A stretch of 64,000 bases of DNA from JACNKJ01 sp964344565 (GTDB lineage Bacteria > Krumholzibacteriota > Krumholzibacteriia > JACNKJ01): the NCBI GenBank assembly GCA_964344565.1, contig CAYFNT010000004.1:1-64000 (forward strand). The letters run 5' to 3'. How positions within the stretch are numbered: the first letter of the stretch is position 1; every line of letters starts with the position of its first letter. Positions 54,795 to 63,565 of the stretch are shown one piece after another. The notes under the pieces were generated by a model. The model had not been told where the DNA came from and did no database searches. It was given only the letters and a program-made list of their open reading frames with translations. Position numbers and translations under genes: made by a program.

Positions 54795-55529
54795 ATGAAG
54801 AAATCACTGCTACTGTTGTCCGGGCTTTTCGCACTGCTCGTGACCCCCGCCCTCGCAGGGCCTCCTACGAACGGCGCCTACTTCTCCGTGGATCTGGGTG
54901 GAGTGATCCAGATGGGACACGGTACGGAGTCCTGGCCCGAGAATTTCAATGATGGCTCCTGGGGCGAAATCGGAAACACTCTTCAGGCTCAGTCCTGGAA
55001 CGGCGCCACGCTGGGCGCCCAGTGGGAGGTTTCCTGCATCACGCTTTGCGCCGATCCCGTTCTCATGAACGATAATCTCGATGCCAACCAGACCGGCTAC
55101 CAGACTTGGCGTAACGAGTACTGCGGCGGCCGCCTCTGGATGAACGGCACCGGCGAGGCCTGGGACGGCGGCGACACCGAATACTGGGCCGACATCGTGA
55201 ACTTCATCTCCTACACGACCTACCAGTACTACGAAGGCATCATCGTCGGCACTATCGCCAACATCAACATGACGGCGGTCTTCGACGGTTACGATACCTG
55301 CATGGAGTTCGTGATCGCCAACGCCACCGGCCTCGGCTACACCGACATCGACGGAGATCCCCTGGGCAACCTGCCCCCGGACTTCCCCGCCTTCATGAAT
55401 GCTAACTGCAGCGAAACCGGTTCTCGCGGCGTGTGGGGAGAGATCTCCGGCGTCACGGTCATCATCACCGGTTGCTCGACCAGCACTCAGGAAACCAGCT
55501 GGAGCTCGCTCAAGAACTTGTATCGCTAA
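54795..55529 (+). CDS. small exported protein of unknown function
   Basis: The 244-residue protein has a clear signal peptide (MKKSLLLLSGLFALLVTPALA). The mature part is rich in Gly, Asn, Tyr and Trp and looks all-beta, with several Cys (CITLC, EYCGGR, YDTCMEF, NANCSE, ITGCST) that could form disulfides. It ends in a short segment SWSSLKNLYR that stands apart from the domain after a Ser/Thr-rich linker. No domain family is recognised. It is monocistronic: its own promoter and a strong terminator. Codon use is like its neighbours. Confidence 0.7.
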   Translation: MKKSLLLLSGLFALLVTPALAGPPTNGAYFSVDLGGVIQMGHGTESWPENFNDGSWGEIGNTLQAQSWNGATLGAQWEVSCITLCADPVLMNDNLDANQTGYQTWRNEYCGGRLWMNGTGEAWDGGDTEYWADIVNFISYTTYQYYEGIIVGTIANINMTAVFDGYDTCMEFVIANATGLGYTDIDGDPLGNLPPDFPAFMNANCSETGSRGVWGEISGVTVIITGCSTSTQETSWSSLKNLYR

Positions 55530-55555
55530 TTCCCCGGCTGGCCGCAGTACCTCCT

Positions 55556-55587
55556 CCCCGCCCTTTTGCCCAGGGCGGGGTTTTTTC
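55556..55587 (+). terminator. terminator after the small exported protein gene
   Basis: CCCCGCCC (55556-55563) and GGGCGGGG (55573-55580) around a nine-base loop, then six T. Confidence 0.93.
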
Positions 55588-55600
55588 GTGGCCGAAATCG

Positions 55601-55629
55601 TTGCCTCCTTCAAGCGCTCCGCATAGACT
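55601..55629 (+). promoter_or_regulatory. promoter of the helicase-exonuclease gene
   Basis: TTGCCT (55601-55606), a 17-base spacer and TAGACT (55624-55629), immediately after a terminator. The leader is about 80 bases. Confidence 0.7.
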
Positions 55630-55693
55630 GGCCCCTCCCGGAGGACATCCATGCGCCCAATCCATTGCTTCGCGATCCCGCATCGGGACAGGC

Positions 55694-55717
55694 GGATCCG
55701 CCTCCTACGGAGGATCC
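55694..55717 (+). promoter_or_regulatory. hairpin sequestering the ribosome site of the helicase gene
   Basis: CCTCC (55701-55705), loop TAC, GGAGG (55709-55713): the stem's 3' strand is the Shine-Dalgarno of GTG 55719. Outer bases GGAT (55694-55697) and ATCC (55714-55717) can pair beyond a three-base bulge. This would hinder ribosome access unless the hairpin opens. Confidence 0.55.
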
Positions 55718-55718
55718 C

Positions 55719-58700
55719 GTGAGCGCGCCGGGACTCTGGCGCGACCTCGAGAGGGAACTGAACCCCCGGCAGCGTGACGCGGTCTTCGCGGCCGATCCCC
55801 ACATCCTCGTGATGGCGGGACCCGGAACGGGCAAGACCCGCACCCTGGTCAACCGCATCGTCTATCTGGGCAGCGTGGCCGGCGTGGACGCGAAGAGCAT
55901 TCTGGCCCTCACCTTCACGCGCAAGGCCGCCTCGGTGATGGTGGATCGCCTCGCGGGCTACCTGGGGGAGCGGGCCGGCGAGGTGGCCGCGGGAACCTTC
56001 CATCACTTCGGCATCCATCTGCTGCGGGAACAGGCCGAGCGGGTCGAGTTGCCCGCCGACTTCGCCGTGGCCGACGAGGGACGACAGCTGGGCGTGCTGA
56101 GGCGGGCCTGGCAGCGCCTGGGCTTCTCCAGCCGAGAACCCGACGACAAGGAACTGCGCCTGCTGCTCGGGCGCTTCGGCATCTACCGGGTGGACCGCGG
56201 CGCGGATGTCCTCAGCGGTCTGCAGCAGGACCTCTTCGCCGAGTACCAGAGGCTGCTCAGGGCGGAGAAGGCCGTGGACTTCGACGACATCCTCGACCTC
56301 ACCCGGCAGCTCCTGGGCGACCATGCCGATCTGCGCGAGCAGGTGCGCGAGCGCTGGGCCCAGGTGCTGGTGGACGAGTTCCAGGACACCGACGCGCTCC
56401 AGTACCGCATCCTCCGGCACCTGCTGCCCGAGGACGGGCGCAGTTTCCTGGTGGCCGACGCGAACCAATCCATCTACGCCTGGCGGGGAGCGGATCCGCG
56501 GAACCTCGAGGACTACCGGCGCGACTATTCACCGCGGGAGATCTTCCTCGAAGAGAACTATCGCAACCGGGAGCGCATCCTCGATGGGGCCAAGGCCCTC
56601 CTCGGGAAGACCGACGCCCTGCAGAGCCGCGCCGGGGGCGAGGGCGAACTGCGCGTGGAGAGCTTCGACAGCGAGGAGGACGAGGCCGCCTTCCTGGGCG
56701 CGGACATCCGCCAGGCGCGACTGCGCGATCGGGATCTGCGCTGGAGCGAGGTGGCCATCCTCTATCCCAAGCACTCCATCGGGGAATACCTCGAGGGCAA
56801 GCTCATGGGTGAGCGCATTCCGGTGGAGATGATCTCCGGGCGCGGACTGCTCGATCAGCCTCGCATCGGACTGATCCTGGCGACCCTGCGCCTGCTTCGC
56901 AATCCGGCCGACGACGACGCCATGGGCCAGGTGCTCGGGGCGCGTCTGGACCCGGGATCCACCTCGCTCATGGGCGAGGTGGTCAGGCGGCAGGGATCGT
57001 CCTGGCGACAGGCTCTGGCCGAGGTACGGCGCCATCGGGACGCGCTGCGCCGTCAGTCGCGATGCTGGCGTTCCTTCCAGGAGAGGAGCGCGGCTCTGGA
57101 CGAGCCCGCCTGGCAGGATGCCTTCGCCCGGGAGTTTCCCCGCGGGCTCGATGCCCTGGGCGCCATCCTGCCGCCCGATACGCCGCCCGAATCCCGGGCC
57201 GAACGGGAGGCGGCCGGCGAGCGGCTTTCGCTGCTCGCGCGCCTGAGCTGGCAGCTCGACGAGAAGGTCGCCCGTCTCAGCAATCTGCGCGCCGGACAGA
57301 AGGGCAAGACCCTGCGTCAACTGGTGGGAGAGGTGCTGCTCGAACTGGAGGAGGACGCCGACGCCGAGCTGCCCGGCGATCCCTTCGCCGCGGAGGGCCT
57401 GGCCGAATTGCTCGAGGAGCTGCGATCGCTCCTGCGCCAGGGCAAGCGCGTGGCGCTGAGCGCCCCGGACCGGCGACAGGAGGGCATCCTTTGCGAATGG
57501 CTGGGGCAGACCCTGGAGCCCTGGTATCGCAAGAGCCTCGTACCAGCCGGACCCGAGCCTCCGGAGGGAGCGCGCCTGCGCCTGGAAGCGGAGAGCCGTG
57601 CCCTCATTTTGGAAGGGGGAAGCCGGCGCCATCGCGTGGAGGGCGAAGCGGCGCCCCTGCTCTTCTTCCGCCTCTACCAGCTCTGGCGCGCCGCCGAGTA
57701 CCAGCCCCTGCGCGACTACGTGATCTTCGACCTGGAGACCACGGGCATCGACACCTCCCGCTGCGAGATCCTCGAGATCGGAGCCATCCGCTACGAGGGC
57801 GGCCGCGAGGTGGCCCGTTTCGAAAGCTTCGTGAAACCCTCCGGCCCCGTGCCTCCCGAATCCACGGCGGTGCATGGCATCGACGATGCCATGCTCGAAA
57901 GCGCCCCGCCTCCGGCACAGGCCCTGGCCGACTTCCTGCGCTTCGTGGGGGACCTCGATCTGGTGGCCCACAACGGCGCCACCTTCGACTTCCCCGTGAT
58001 CGCCCGGGTGGCCAGGGAGCAGGGTTTCGCCCGTCCCAGGCAGGCCCTCTACGACAGCCTGGCCCTGGCCCGCCGGCTCTTTCCGCGGGAGCGCAATCGA
58101 CTGGAGGATCTCATCGAGCGCTTCGGCATCAAGGCCGAGGCCCGGCACCGGGCACTGGACGACTGCCGCTGCCTCGGCGAGGCCTTCGATCAGATGCAGA
58201 GCATGCAGATGAAGCGCCTGGCGCGCCGGTCCGGCCGGGACGGCCTCGCGCCACTGGCCCTGGTGCTTCAGCTGGATCCGGCCGGCCCGCCCGACGCCCG
58301 CGTCGAGGGAGCCCATGCGCTCTTCCGCATGGGAGTGCGACGACTCCTGGCCAGCGGCAGTCCCTGGCTCGAGAGTCTCGGAACCGAAGCTTCCCGCAAG
58401 GACCTGGAGGCGGCACTCCTGGCGTCCTCGGGACTGGAAGGCGAGGCGCCGGAGCTCTTCCGCGGGCGCAGCAGCGAGGAGGAGCGCTTCCTCGCGCTGC
58501 TGCCGCGTTTCGACGAGCTCTTCCTGGGCGACTCCCTGGCCTCCTTCCTGGACTTCCTCGCCCTCTACCGCACCCAGGATTCCGCCCAGGGACAGGACGC
58601 CGTGCAGCTCATGACCATCCATGCGGCCAAGGGCCTGGAGTTCGATCACGTCTACATCGCCGGTCTCGAGGAGAACGTGCTGCCCGGCTACTACGCCCTC

Positions 58701-58874
58701 AGGTCCCAGGATCCCGAGGCGGTGGAGGAGGAGCGACGGCTCCTCTACGTGGCCATGACCCGCGCGGGCCGGTCCCTGACCCTCAGCCGCGTGAAGACCC
58801 GCGGCGGATTCGCCCAGGAACCCAGCCGTTTCCTGGAATCGCTTCGGTCCGATGAAAGCGAGGGAAGCTCATGA
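55719..58874 (+). CDS. SF1 (UvrD/Rep-like) helicase with embedded DEDDh exonuclease domain
   Basis: The 1051-residue protein is a superfamily 1 helicase: Q-motif LNPRQRDAV, Walker A AGPGTGKT around 33-40, FTRKAA, Walker B DEFQD (219-223), VADANQSIYAWRGAD, and at the C-terminus MTIHAAKGLEFDHVYIAGL (from 965) and ERRLLYVAMTRA. Between them, about residues 664-825, is a complete DnaQ-type proofreading exonuclease: FDLETTG with D671 and E673, HNGATFDF with D757, and HRALDD with H810 and D815. The insertion lies where UvrD-type helicases have their 2B subdomain. The start is GTG 55719 with GGAGG five bases ahead; any longer frame would cross the terminator. It overlaps the next gene (ATGA). A repair or end-processing role is inferred. 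Confidence 0.92.
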   Translation: MSAPGLWRDLERELNPRQRDAVFAADPHILVMAGPGTGKTRTLVNRIVYLGSVAGVDAKSILALTFTRKAASVMVDRLAGYLGERAGEVAAGTFHHFGIHLLREQAERVELPADFAVADEGRQLGVLRRAWQRLGFSSREPDDKELRLLLGRFGIYRVDRGADVLSGLQQDLFAEYQRLLRAEKAVDFDDILDLTRQLLGDHADLREQVRERWAQVLVDEFQDTDALQYRILRHLLPEDGRSFLVADANQSIYAWRGADPRNLEDYRRDYSPREIFLEENYRNRERILDGAKALLGKTDALQSRAGGEGELRVESFDSEEDEAAFLGADIRQARLRDRDLRWSEVAILYPKHSIGEYLEGKLMGERIPVEMISGRGLLDQPRIGLILATLRLLRNPADDDAMGQVLGARLDPGSTSLMGEVVRRQGSSWRQALAEVRRHRDALRRQSRCWRSFQERSAALDEPAWQDAFAREFPRGLDALGAILPPDTPPESRAEREAAGERLSLLARLSWQLDEKVARLSNLRAGQKGKTLRQLVGEVLLELEEDADAELPGDPFAAEGLAELLEELRSLLRQGKRVALSAPDRRQEGILCEWLGQTLEPWYRKSLVPAGPEPPEGARLRLEAESRALILEGGSRRHRVEGEAAPLLFFRLYQLWRAAEYQPLRDYVIFDLETTGIDTSRCEILEIGAIRYEGGREVARFESFVKPSGPVPPESTAVHGIDDAMLESAPPPAQALADFLRFVGDLDLVAHNGATFDFPVIARVAREQGFARPRQALYDSLALARRLFPRERNRLEDLIERFGIKAEARHRALDDCRCLGEAFDQMQSMQMKRLARRSGRDGLAPLALVLQLDPAGPPDARVEGAHALFRMGVRRLLASGSPWLESLGTEASRKDLEAALLASSGLEGEAPELFRGRSSEEERFLALLPRFDELFLGDSLASFLDFLALYRTQDSAQGQDAVQLMTIHAAKGLEFDHVYIAGLEENVLPGYYALRSQDPEAVEEERRLLYVAMTRAGRSLTLSRVKTRGGFAQEPSRFLESLRSDESEGSS

Positions 58875-59746
58875 AGCGCGTGCTGTTGCCCCTGGGCGTC
58901 ATCATCCTGTTCCTGGTGGTGATCCGCTTCATCGTCACGCCGCTGGCCGCCCAGCGGGAAGGTCGGCGCAGCCAGGGGCTGCCGGCCCTGTCCGCACTGC
59001 CCCCAGAATGCGAGAGCTTCGTTCAGCGGCGCAACAGTCACCGGAAGTTCCCCCCCGCGCTCTGGGCGGAGGGGAAGGGGTATCCCTTGGAACGGGCGCT
59101 CGCCCTGGGCATGCCCCGCGACGAGATCGAAACGGCCACGGGACTTCGGCCCTTCAAGAGCGGGGAGTGGTGCTTCGCCGAGGGCGGCGGTCACTGGTGG
59201 CTTCTCGGACCCTTGAGCAGTCTGCAGCGCAGCATGTCCGGGGCCGAGGCCCTGGATAGGGAGGGCGAAATCCTGCGGGTCGGCGAGATGTCCGCCCGCG
59301 CCCACGGGCGCTTCTTCCTGCTGGCCTCCAGCGAAGCGGCCCTGGATCTGGCCCGGGGGGGCTGGCTGGACCGGCTTCCCGCGGGATGGGCCGGCGGCGA
59401 CCTCCTCATCTCGGGGGATCTCGTTCTCTATCGTCGCGAGGGCGAGGCCGAGGCCCTGGCGGCCCTGCGCGAGATCGAAGGACACCTGCTCGCCGAGGGA
59501 CTGTCCTGGGGGAGCGGGAATCTCGACCTGCTCTCCGCCCTCAACCCGCTTCCGGTTCCCCGGGGAGATGAAGCGCCGGACCTGCCCTACCTTCGCCGCA
59601 GCGCGCCCTGGGATCCCGAGGGCGAGCCGCTTCCCCAGGCCCGAAGTGCCGGGGTAGAGGACGTGTCGCTCCGCATTTGGAGCGACGGTCTCTACAGCGC
59701 CTTCACCCAGGTCCTGGCTCCGGCGGAGCGAGACGGGAGTCCTTGA
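58871..59746 (+). CDS. membrane-anchored protein of unknown function
   Basis: The 291-residue protein has an N-terminal anchor helix (VLLPLGVIILFLVVIRFIVTPLA). A soluble domain follows, with repeated beta-alpha units of about 80 residues (PLERALALGMPRDEIETATGLRPFKSGEWCFAEGGGHWWLLGPL; DLLISGDLVLYRREGEAEALAALREIE). No enzyme motif or family is recognised. Its start overlaps the helicase stop, so the two are translated together; whether they work together is unknown. Confidence 0.75.
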   Translation: MKRVLLPLGVIILFLVVIRFIVTPLAAQREGRRSQGLPALSALPPECESFVQRRNSHRKFPPALWAEGKGYPLERALALGMPRDEIETATGLRPFKSGEWCFAEGGGHWWLLGPLSSLQRSMSGAEALDREGEILRVGEMSARAHGRFFLLASSEAALDLARGGWLDRLPAGWAGGDLLISGDLVLYRREGEAEALAALREIEGHLLAEGLSWGSGNLDLLSALNPLPVPRGDEAPDLPYLRRSAPWDPEGEPLPQARSAGVEDVSLRIWSDGLYSAFTQVLAPAERDGSP

Positions 59747-59802
59747 GCGGGAGCATGTTAGCAACGTTATCCTGCTTCTTGCGGGATGTCGGCAGCTAGC
59801 CG

Positions 59803-59831
59803 TTGACAGGGGGCCCTTCCCTGTCCAGTAT
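59803..59831 (+). promoter_or_regulatory. promoter of the nuo operon
   Basis: Perfect -35 TTGACA (59803-59808) within CGTTGACAGGGGG, the same context as at 7663. The -10 is weak (CAGTAT at 59826-59831, spacer 17). The leader is about 40 bases. Confidence 0.55.
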
Positions 59832-59878
59832 GTGCCGGTCGCGAATCCCCCCAGATCCCGAAAGGCCCCGTCGGAACG

Positions 59879-60295
59879 ATGCCTATCTTCGCCCTCGAGG
59901 ACAGCTTTGCCGCCGGATCCTACGTTCCGATCCTGATCCTGCTCGTCCTGGCCACGGGATTCGCCGGCCTCATGGTGGCCATGAGCCGCTTCGTGGGTCG
60001 GCGCAGCGACGACAAGGGCAAGTTCGAACCCTACGAGTGCGGCGTGGAGCCCCGGGGCGACGCCCGCGACCGCTTCTCCGTGAAATTCTACCTGGTGGCC
60101 ATCCTCTTCATCCTCTTCGACATCGAAGTGGTCTTCCTCTATCCCTGGGCGGTGAAGGCCAAGCAATTGGGCCTCTTCGGCCTGATCGAGATGGGCATCT
60201 TCCTGATCATCCTCCTGCTGGGATACTTCTACATCCTCGGAGCCAAGGCCCTCAAGTGGGACACCGGAACGGCGAAGGACGGCGCCGATGAGTAG
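59879..60295 (+). CDS. nuoA: NADH-quinone oxidoreductase subunit A
   Basis: The 138-residue membrane protein has three helices and the invariant loop KFEPYECGVEPRGDARDRFSVKFYLVAILFILFDIEVVFLYPWA. NuoA shapes the quinone channel of complex I with NuoH and NuoJ. It is the first gene of the operon and overlaps nuoC by eight bases. nuoB, which normally follows, is not here. Confidence 0.96.
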   Translation: MPIFALEDSFAAGSYVPILILLVLATGFAGLMVAMSRFVGRRSDDKGKFEPYECGVEPRGDARDRFSVKFYLVAILFILFDIEVVFLYPWAVKAKQLGLFGLIEMGIFLIILLLGYFYILGAKALKWDTGTAKDGADE

Positions 60296-60764
60296 CGGAT
60301 TCTCCCTTCCCGAATCCTGGAGCGGCCGCGTGAAAACACGGGAGGAGCACGGCGAACTCACCCTGGTGACCGGCGCGGAGCTCCTCGTCGAACTGCTGAC
60401 ATGGCTGCGGGACGAGAGCAGCCCGCGATTCAGCATGCTCACGGATATCAGCGGCGTGGACGGCCTGAAACTGGGCTGGAAGCCGCGCTTCAAGGTGAGC
60501 TACCACTTGCTCGCCCCCGACACCGGCGACCGTCTGCGCGTACAGGCGCCGGCCCTCGACGGCGAGGACGGGCCCGAGCTGCCCAGCGCCACGGGGCTCT
60601 GGGAATCGGCCGACTGGAACGAGCGGGAGGTCTGGGATCTCATGGGCATCCGCTTCACGGATCATCCCGATCTGAGGCGCATCCTGCTCACCGAGGACTA
60701 CGAACACGGACATCCCCTGCAGAAGCAGATCCCTACACGGGGCAAGCACGACGACAATCGTTGA
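60288..60764 (+). CDS. nuoC: NADH-quinone oxidoreductase subunit C
   Basis: The 158-residue protein has the 30-kDa subunit signature (ESADWNEREVWDLMGIRFTDHPDLRRILLTEDYEHGHPLQKQIP). It is a stand-alone NuoC, not fused to NuoD. It is one of the hydrophilic Q-module subunits. Eight bases separate it from nuoE. Confidence 0.94.
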   Translation: MSSGFSLPESWSGRVKTREEHGELTLVTGAELLVELLTWLRDESSPRFSMLTDISGVDGLKLGWKPRFKVSYHLLAPDTGDRLRVQAPALDGEDGPELPSATGLWESADWNEREVWDLMGIRFTDHPDLRRILLTEDYEHGHPLQKQIPTRGKHDDNR

Positions 60765-60771
60765 GGAGCCG

Positions 60772-61239
60772 ATGTTTTCCGAGGAGATAGGCAAGGAAGT
60801 TGACGGCATCGTCGCCCGGTACCCCGAGTCCCGGAGCGCCCTGCTCCCTCTGCTGCACATCATCCAGCGCGAGAAGGGATGGGTCTCGGCCGAGAGCATG
60901 CAGTGGGCGGCCGAGCGTCTCGACCTGAGCCCCGCCCACGTGGAGGGCGTGGTCAGCTTCTACAGCATGTACTTCATGAAGCCCGTGGGCCGTCACGTGA
61001 TCCAGCTCTGCCGCACCCTCAGCTGTGACATCCGGAGCGCCCAGGACATCCGCGCCATGATAGGGGACAAGCTCGGCATCGCTCCCGGCGAGACCACCGG
61101 CGACGAGAAGTTCAGCCTCATCGAGGTGGAATGCATCGGCGCCTGCGGCACCGCCCCCGCCATGATGATCGGCGACGATCTGCACGAGAACCTCACGCCC
61201 GAGCGCGTGGGGGCCATCCTCGACCAGGTGGAGGATTGA
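60772..61239 (+). CDS. nuoE: NADH-quinone oxidoreductase subunit E
   Basis: The 155-residue thioredoxin-like 2Fe-2S protein has ligands in CRTLSC and CIGACG, and the typical LLPLLHIIQREKGWVS start. It forms the NADH-oxidising head with NuoF. Its stop lies two bases before the nuoF start. Confidence 0.95.
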   Translation: MFSEEIGKEVDGIVARYPESRSALLPLLHIIQREKGWVSAESMQWAAERLDLSPAHVEGVVSFYSMYFMKPVGRHVIQLCRTLSCDIRSAQDIRAMIGDKLGIAPGETTGDEKFSLIEVECIGACGTAPAMMIGDDLHENLTPERVGAILDQVED

Positions 61240-61241
61240 GC

Positions 61242-62522
61242 GTGGCCGCCTTCGAACCTGTCCTTACCAAGATCGTGGGCATGGAAGGCTCCCACACCCT
61301 CGCCGTCTTCGAGCGGGAGGGAGGCTATCAGGCCCTGAAGAAGGGACTGAAGGAGTTCAGCCCCGGTGAGGTCACCGAAGAGGTCAAGGCTTCCCAGGTT
61401 CGCGGACGCGGCGGCGCGGGATTCCCCGCCGGCGTGAAATGGGGCTTCCTGCCCTCCGAGGAGCAGAGTCCCGGTCCCCGATACCTGGTCTGCAACGCCG
61501 ACGAGAGCGAGCCCGGCACCTTCAAGGACCGGGTGATCCTGCGGGACAATCCCCATCTGCTGCTGGAGGGATGCATCCTCAGCAGCTACGCCCTGCAGGC
61601 GAACCACTGCTTCATCTACATCCGCGGCGAGTACCCCGAGGAAGCGATCATCCTCGAGCGGGCCATCGCCGAGGCGAAGGCCGCGGGCTACCTCGGCAGG
61701 AACATCCTCGGCAGCGGTTTCGACCTCGAGATCATCGTGCACCGCGGCGCCGGCGCCTACATCTGCGGCGAGGAGACCGCCCTGCTCGAGAGCCTCGAGG
61801 GCAAGCGGGGCTATCCTCGCATCAAGCCGCCCTTCCCGGCGGTGGTGGGCCTCTACGGGCGTCCCACGGTGATCAACAACGTGGAGACCCTGGCCTGCGT
61901 ACCGTCCATCATCGAGCGCGGAGCCGACTGGTTCGCCTCCATCGGCCCCGAGAAGAACACGGGTCCCAAGCTCTTCTGCGTGAGCGGACACGTGGAGCGT
62001 CCGGGCACCTACGAGGGACCCATGGGCATGCCGCTGGCCGAGGTCATCGAGGACTTCTGCGGCGGCATCTGGAAGGGCCGGAAGCTCAAGGCGGTCATTC
62101 CCGGCGGAAGCTCGACGCCCGTGCTCACGGCCGAAGAGGCCATGAACGTGAACATGGACTTCGACTCCCTGGCCTCCATGGGATCCATGCTCGGCAGCGC
62201 GGCGGTGATCGTCATGGACGAGACCGTCGACATGGTGGCCGCGGCCGCCAACCTAATGCGTTTCTATCACCACGAGAGCTGCGGGCAGTGCACTCCCTGC
62301 CGGGAGGGAACGGGCTGGCTGGAGAAGATCCTCAACCGCTTCGAACAGGGCCAGGGGCGCGGCGGCGAGATCGAGGACATGCAGGACATCTGCGACAACA
62401 TCGCCTTCAAGACCGTCTGCCCCCTGGGCGACGCGGCCCGCATGCCGCTCGAAGCCTTCCTGCAGAAGTTCCGCGGCGAGTTCGAGGCCCGCATCGCGGC
62501 CGGCGCGGGAGGCGGGCGATGA
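61242..62522 (+). CDS. nuoF: NADH-quinone oxidoreductase subunit F
   Basis: The 426-residue protein has the NADH-binding RGRGGAGFPAGVKW, the FMN-binding block with YLVCNADESEPGTFKDR and GAGAYICGEETALLESLEGK, and the 4Fe-4S ligands ESCGQCTPCREGTGW with a fourth Cys in CPLGDAA. GTG 61242 is chosen because it lies seven bases after GGAGG; the TTG at 61236 is too close. It accepts electrons from NADH. nuoG, which normally follows, is missing. Confidence 0.96.
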   Translation: MAAFEPVLTKIVGMEGSHTLAVFEREGGYQALKKGLKEFSPGEVTEEVKASQVRGRGGAGFPAGVKWGFLPSEEQSPGPRYLVCNADESEPGTFKDRVILRDNPHLLLEGCILSSYALQANHCFIYIRGEYPEEAIILERAIAEAKAAGYLGRNILGSGFDLEIIVHRGAGAYICGEETALLESLEGKRGYPRIKPPFPAVVGLYGRPTVINNVETLACVPSIIERGADWFASIGPEKNTGPKLFCVSGHVERPGTYEGPMGMPLAEVIEDFCGGIWKGRKLKAVIPGGSSTPVLTAEEAMNVNMDFDSLASMGSMLGSAAVIVMDETVDMVAAAANLMRFYHHESCGQCTPCREGTGWLEKILNRFEQGQGRGGEIEDMQDICDNIAFKTVCPLGDAARMPLEAFLQKFRGEFEARIAAGAGGGR

Positions 62523-63565
62523 GCGCTGACATCTGGATCACCCTGGGCAAGATCCTCGTCGTCTTCGCGCTGACCATGGGCGTGGTGGCTTATATGACAT
62601 TGGCCGAGCGGAAGGTGTCCGCCTTCATCCAGTGGAGGAAGGGCCCCAATCGCGTGGGCATCTGGGGACTGCTGCAGCCCATCGCCGACGGCCTCAAGTT
62701 CGTGCTCAAGGAAGACTACGTGCCCCGGGGCGCCAACAAGGTGCTCCATTCGGTGGCGCCCATGCTCACCATGGCCCCGGCCCTCATGACCTTCGCCGTG
62801 GTGCCCTTCGGCAGCACCCTGCCCATCGGCGGCACCGAGGTGAAGATGATCGTGGCGGACCTGTCCATCGGCGTCCTCTTCATCTTCGCCATCGCGAGCC
62901 TCGGGGTCTACGGTCTGGCCGTGGGGGGCTGGTCCAGCAACAACAAGTACGCCCTGCTCGGCGGCCTGCGCTCCAGCGCGCAGATGATCAGCTACGAGAT
63001 CTCCATGGGCCTGTCGGTGATTCCGGTGATCATGATGAGCGGCACCCTCATGCTCACGGGCATCGTGGACTGGCAGGGCAGCCACCTCTGGTTCGTGATC
63101 AGCCAGCCCCTGAGCTTCCTGCTCTTCACCATCTCCGCCTTCGCCGAAACCAATCGCCTGCCCTTCGATCTGCCCGAGGCCGAGCCCGAACTGGTGGCCG
63201 GCTATCACACCGAGTACAGCAGCATGAAGTTCGCCTCCTTCATGCTGGGCGAGTACGCCAACATGATCACCGCCAGCGCGCTCATCGTGACCCTCTTCTT
63301 CGGCGGCTACCATCTGCCCTTCATCGAGAATCTGGGCTTCTTCCAGGAGCACCGCTTCCTGCTGGGCCTGCTCCACGTCGTGACCTTCATGGCCAAAACC
63401 GCCGTCTGGCTCTTCATCTTCATCTGGGTGCGCTGGTCCCTGCCGCGCTTCCGCTATGATCAGCTCATGGGTCTGGGATGGAAGGTCCTGCTGCCCCTCT
63501 CCCTGGTGAACCTCTTCGTCTACGGCATCATCGTGCTGGGCTTCGGAGTGGGAGGCACGCCGTGA
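62519..63565 (+). CDS. nuoH: NADH-quinone oxidoreductase subunit H
   Basis: The 348-residue membrane protein has eight helices with the NuoH signatures AERKVSAFIQWRKGPNRVG, LLQPIADGLKFVLKEDY, FAETNRLPFDLPEAEPELVAGYHTEYSSMKFASFMLGEY and the C-terminal WVRWSLPRFRYDQLMGLGWKVLLPL. It links the quinone site to the proton pumps. ATGA overlap with nuoF. Confidence 0.96.
   Translation: MSADIWITLGKILVVFALTMGVVAYMTLAERKVSAFIQWRKGPNRVGIWGLLQPIADGLKFVLKEDYVPRGANKVLHSVAPMLTMAPALMTFAVVPFGSTLPIGGTEVKMIVADLSIGVLFIFAIASLGVYGLAVGGWSSNNKYALLGGLRSSAQMISYEISMGLSVIPVIMMSGTLMLTGIVDWQGSHLWFVISQPLSFLLFTISAFAETNRLPFDLPEAEPELVAGYHTEYSSMKFASFMLGEYANMITASALIVTLFFGGYHLPFIENLGFFQEHRFLLGLLHVVTFMAKTAVWLFIFIWVRWSLPRFRYDQLMGLGWKVLLPLSLVNLFVYGIIVLGFGVGGTP

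Noticed and set aside
55566..55718. Upstream extension of the helicase to an ATG-like start at 55566
   Set aside because: It would begin inside the terminator at 55556-55587 and include the promoter and ribosome site.
56529..58649. A 706-codon leftward frame opposite the helicase
   Set aside because: Shadow; the forward frame has all helicase and exonuclease motifs.
61439..62518. Apparent long N-terminal extension of NuoH
   Set aside because: It is nuoF read in another frame; nuoH starts at the ATG overlapping the nuoF stop.
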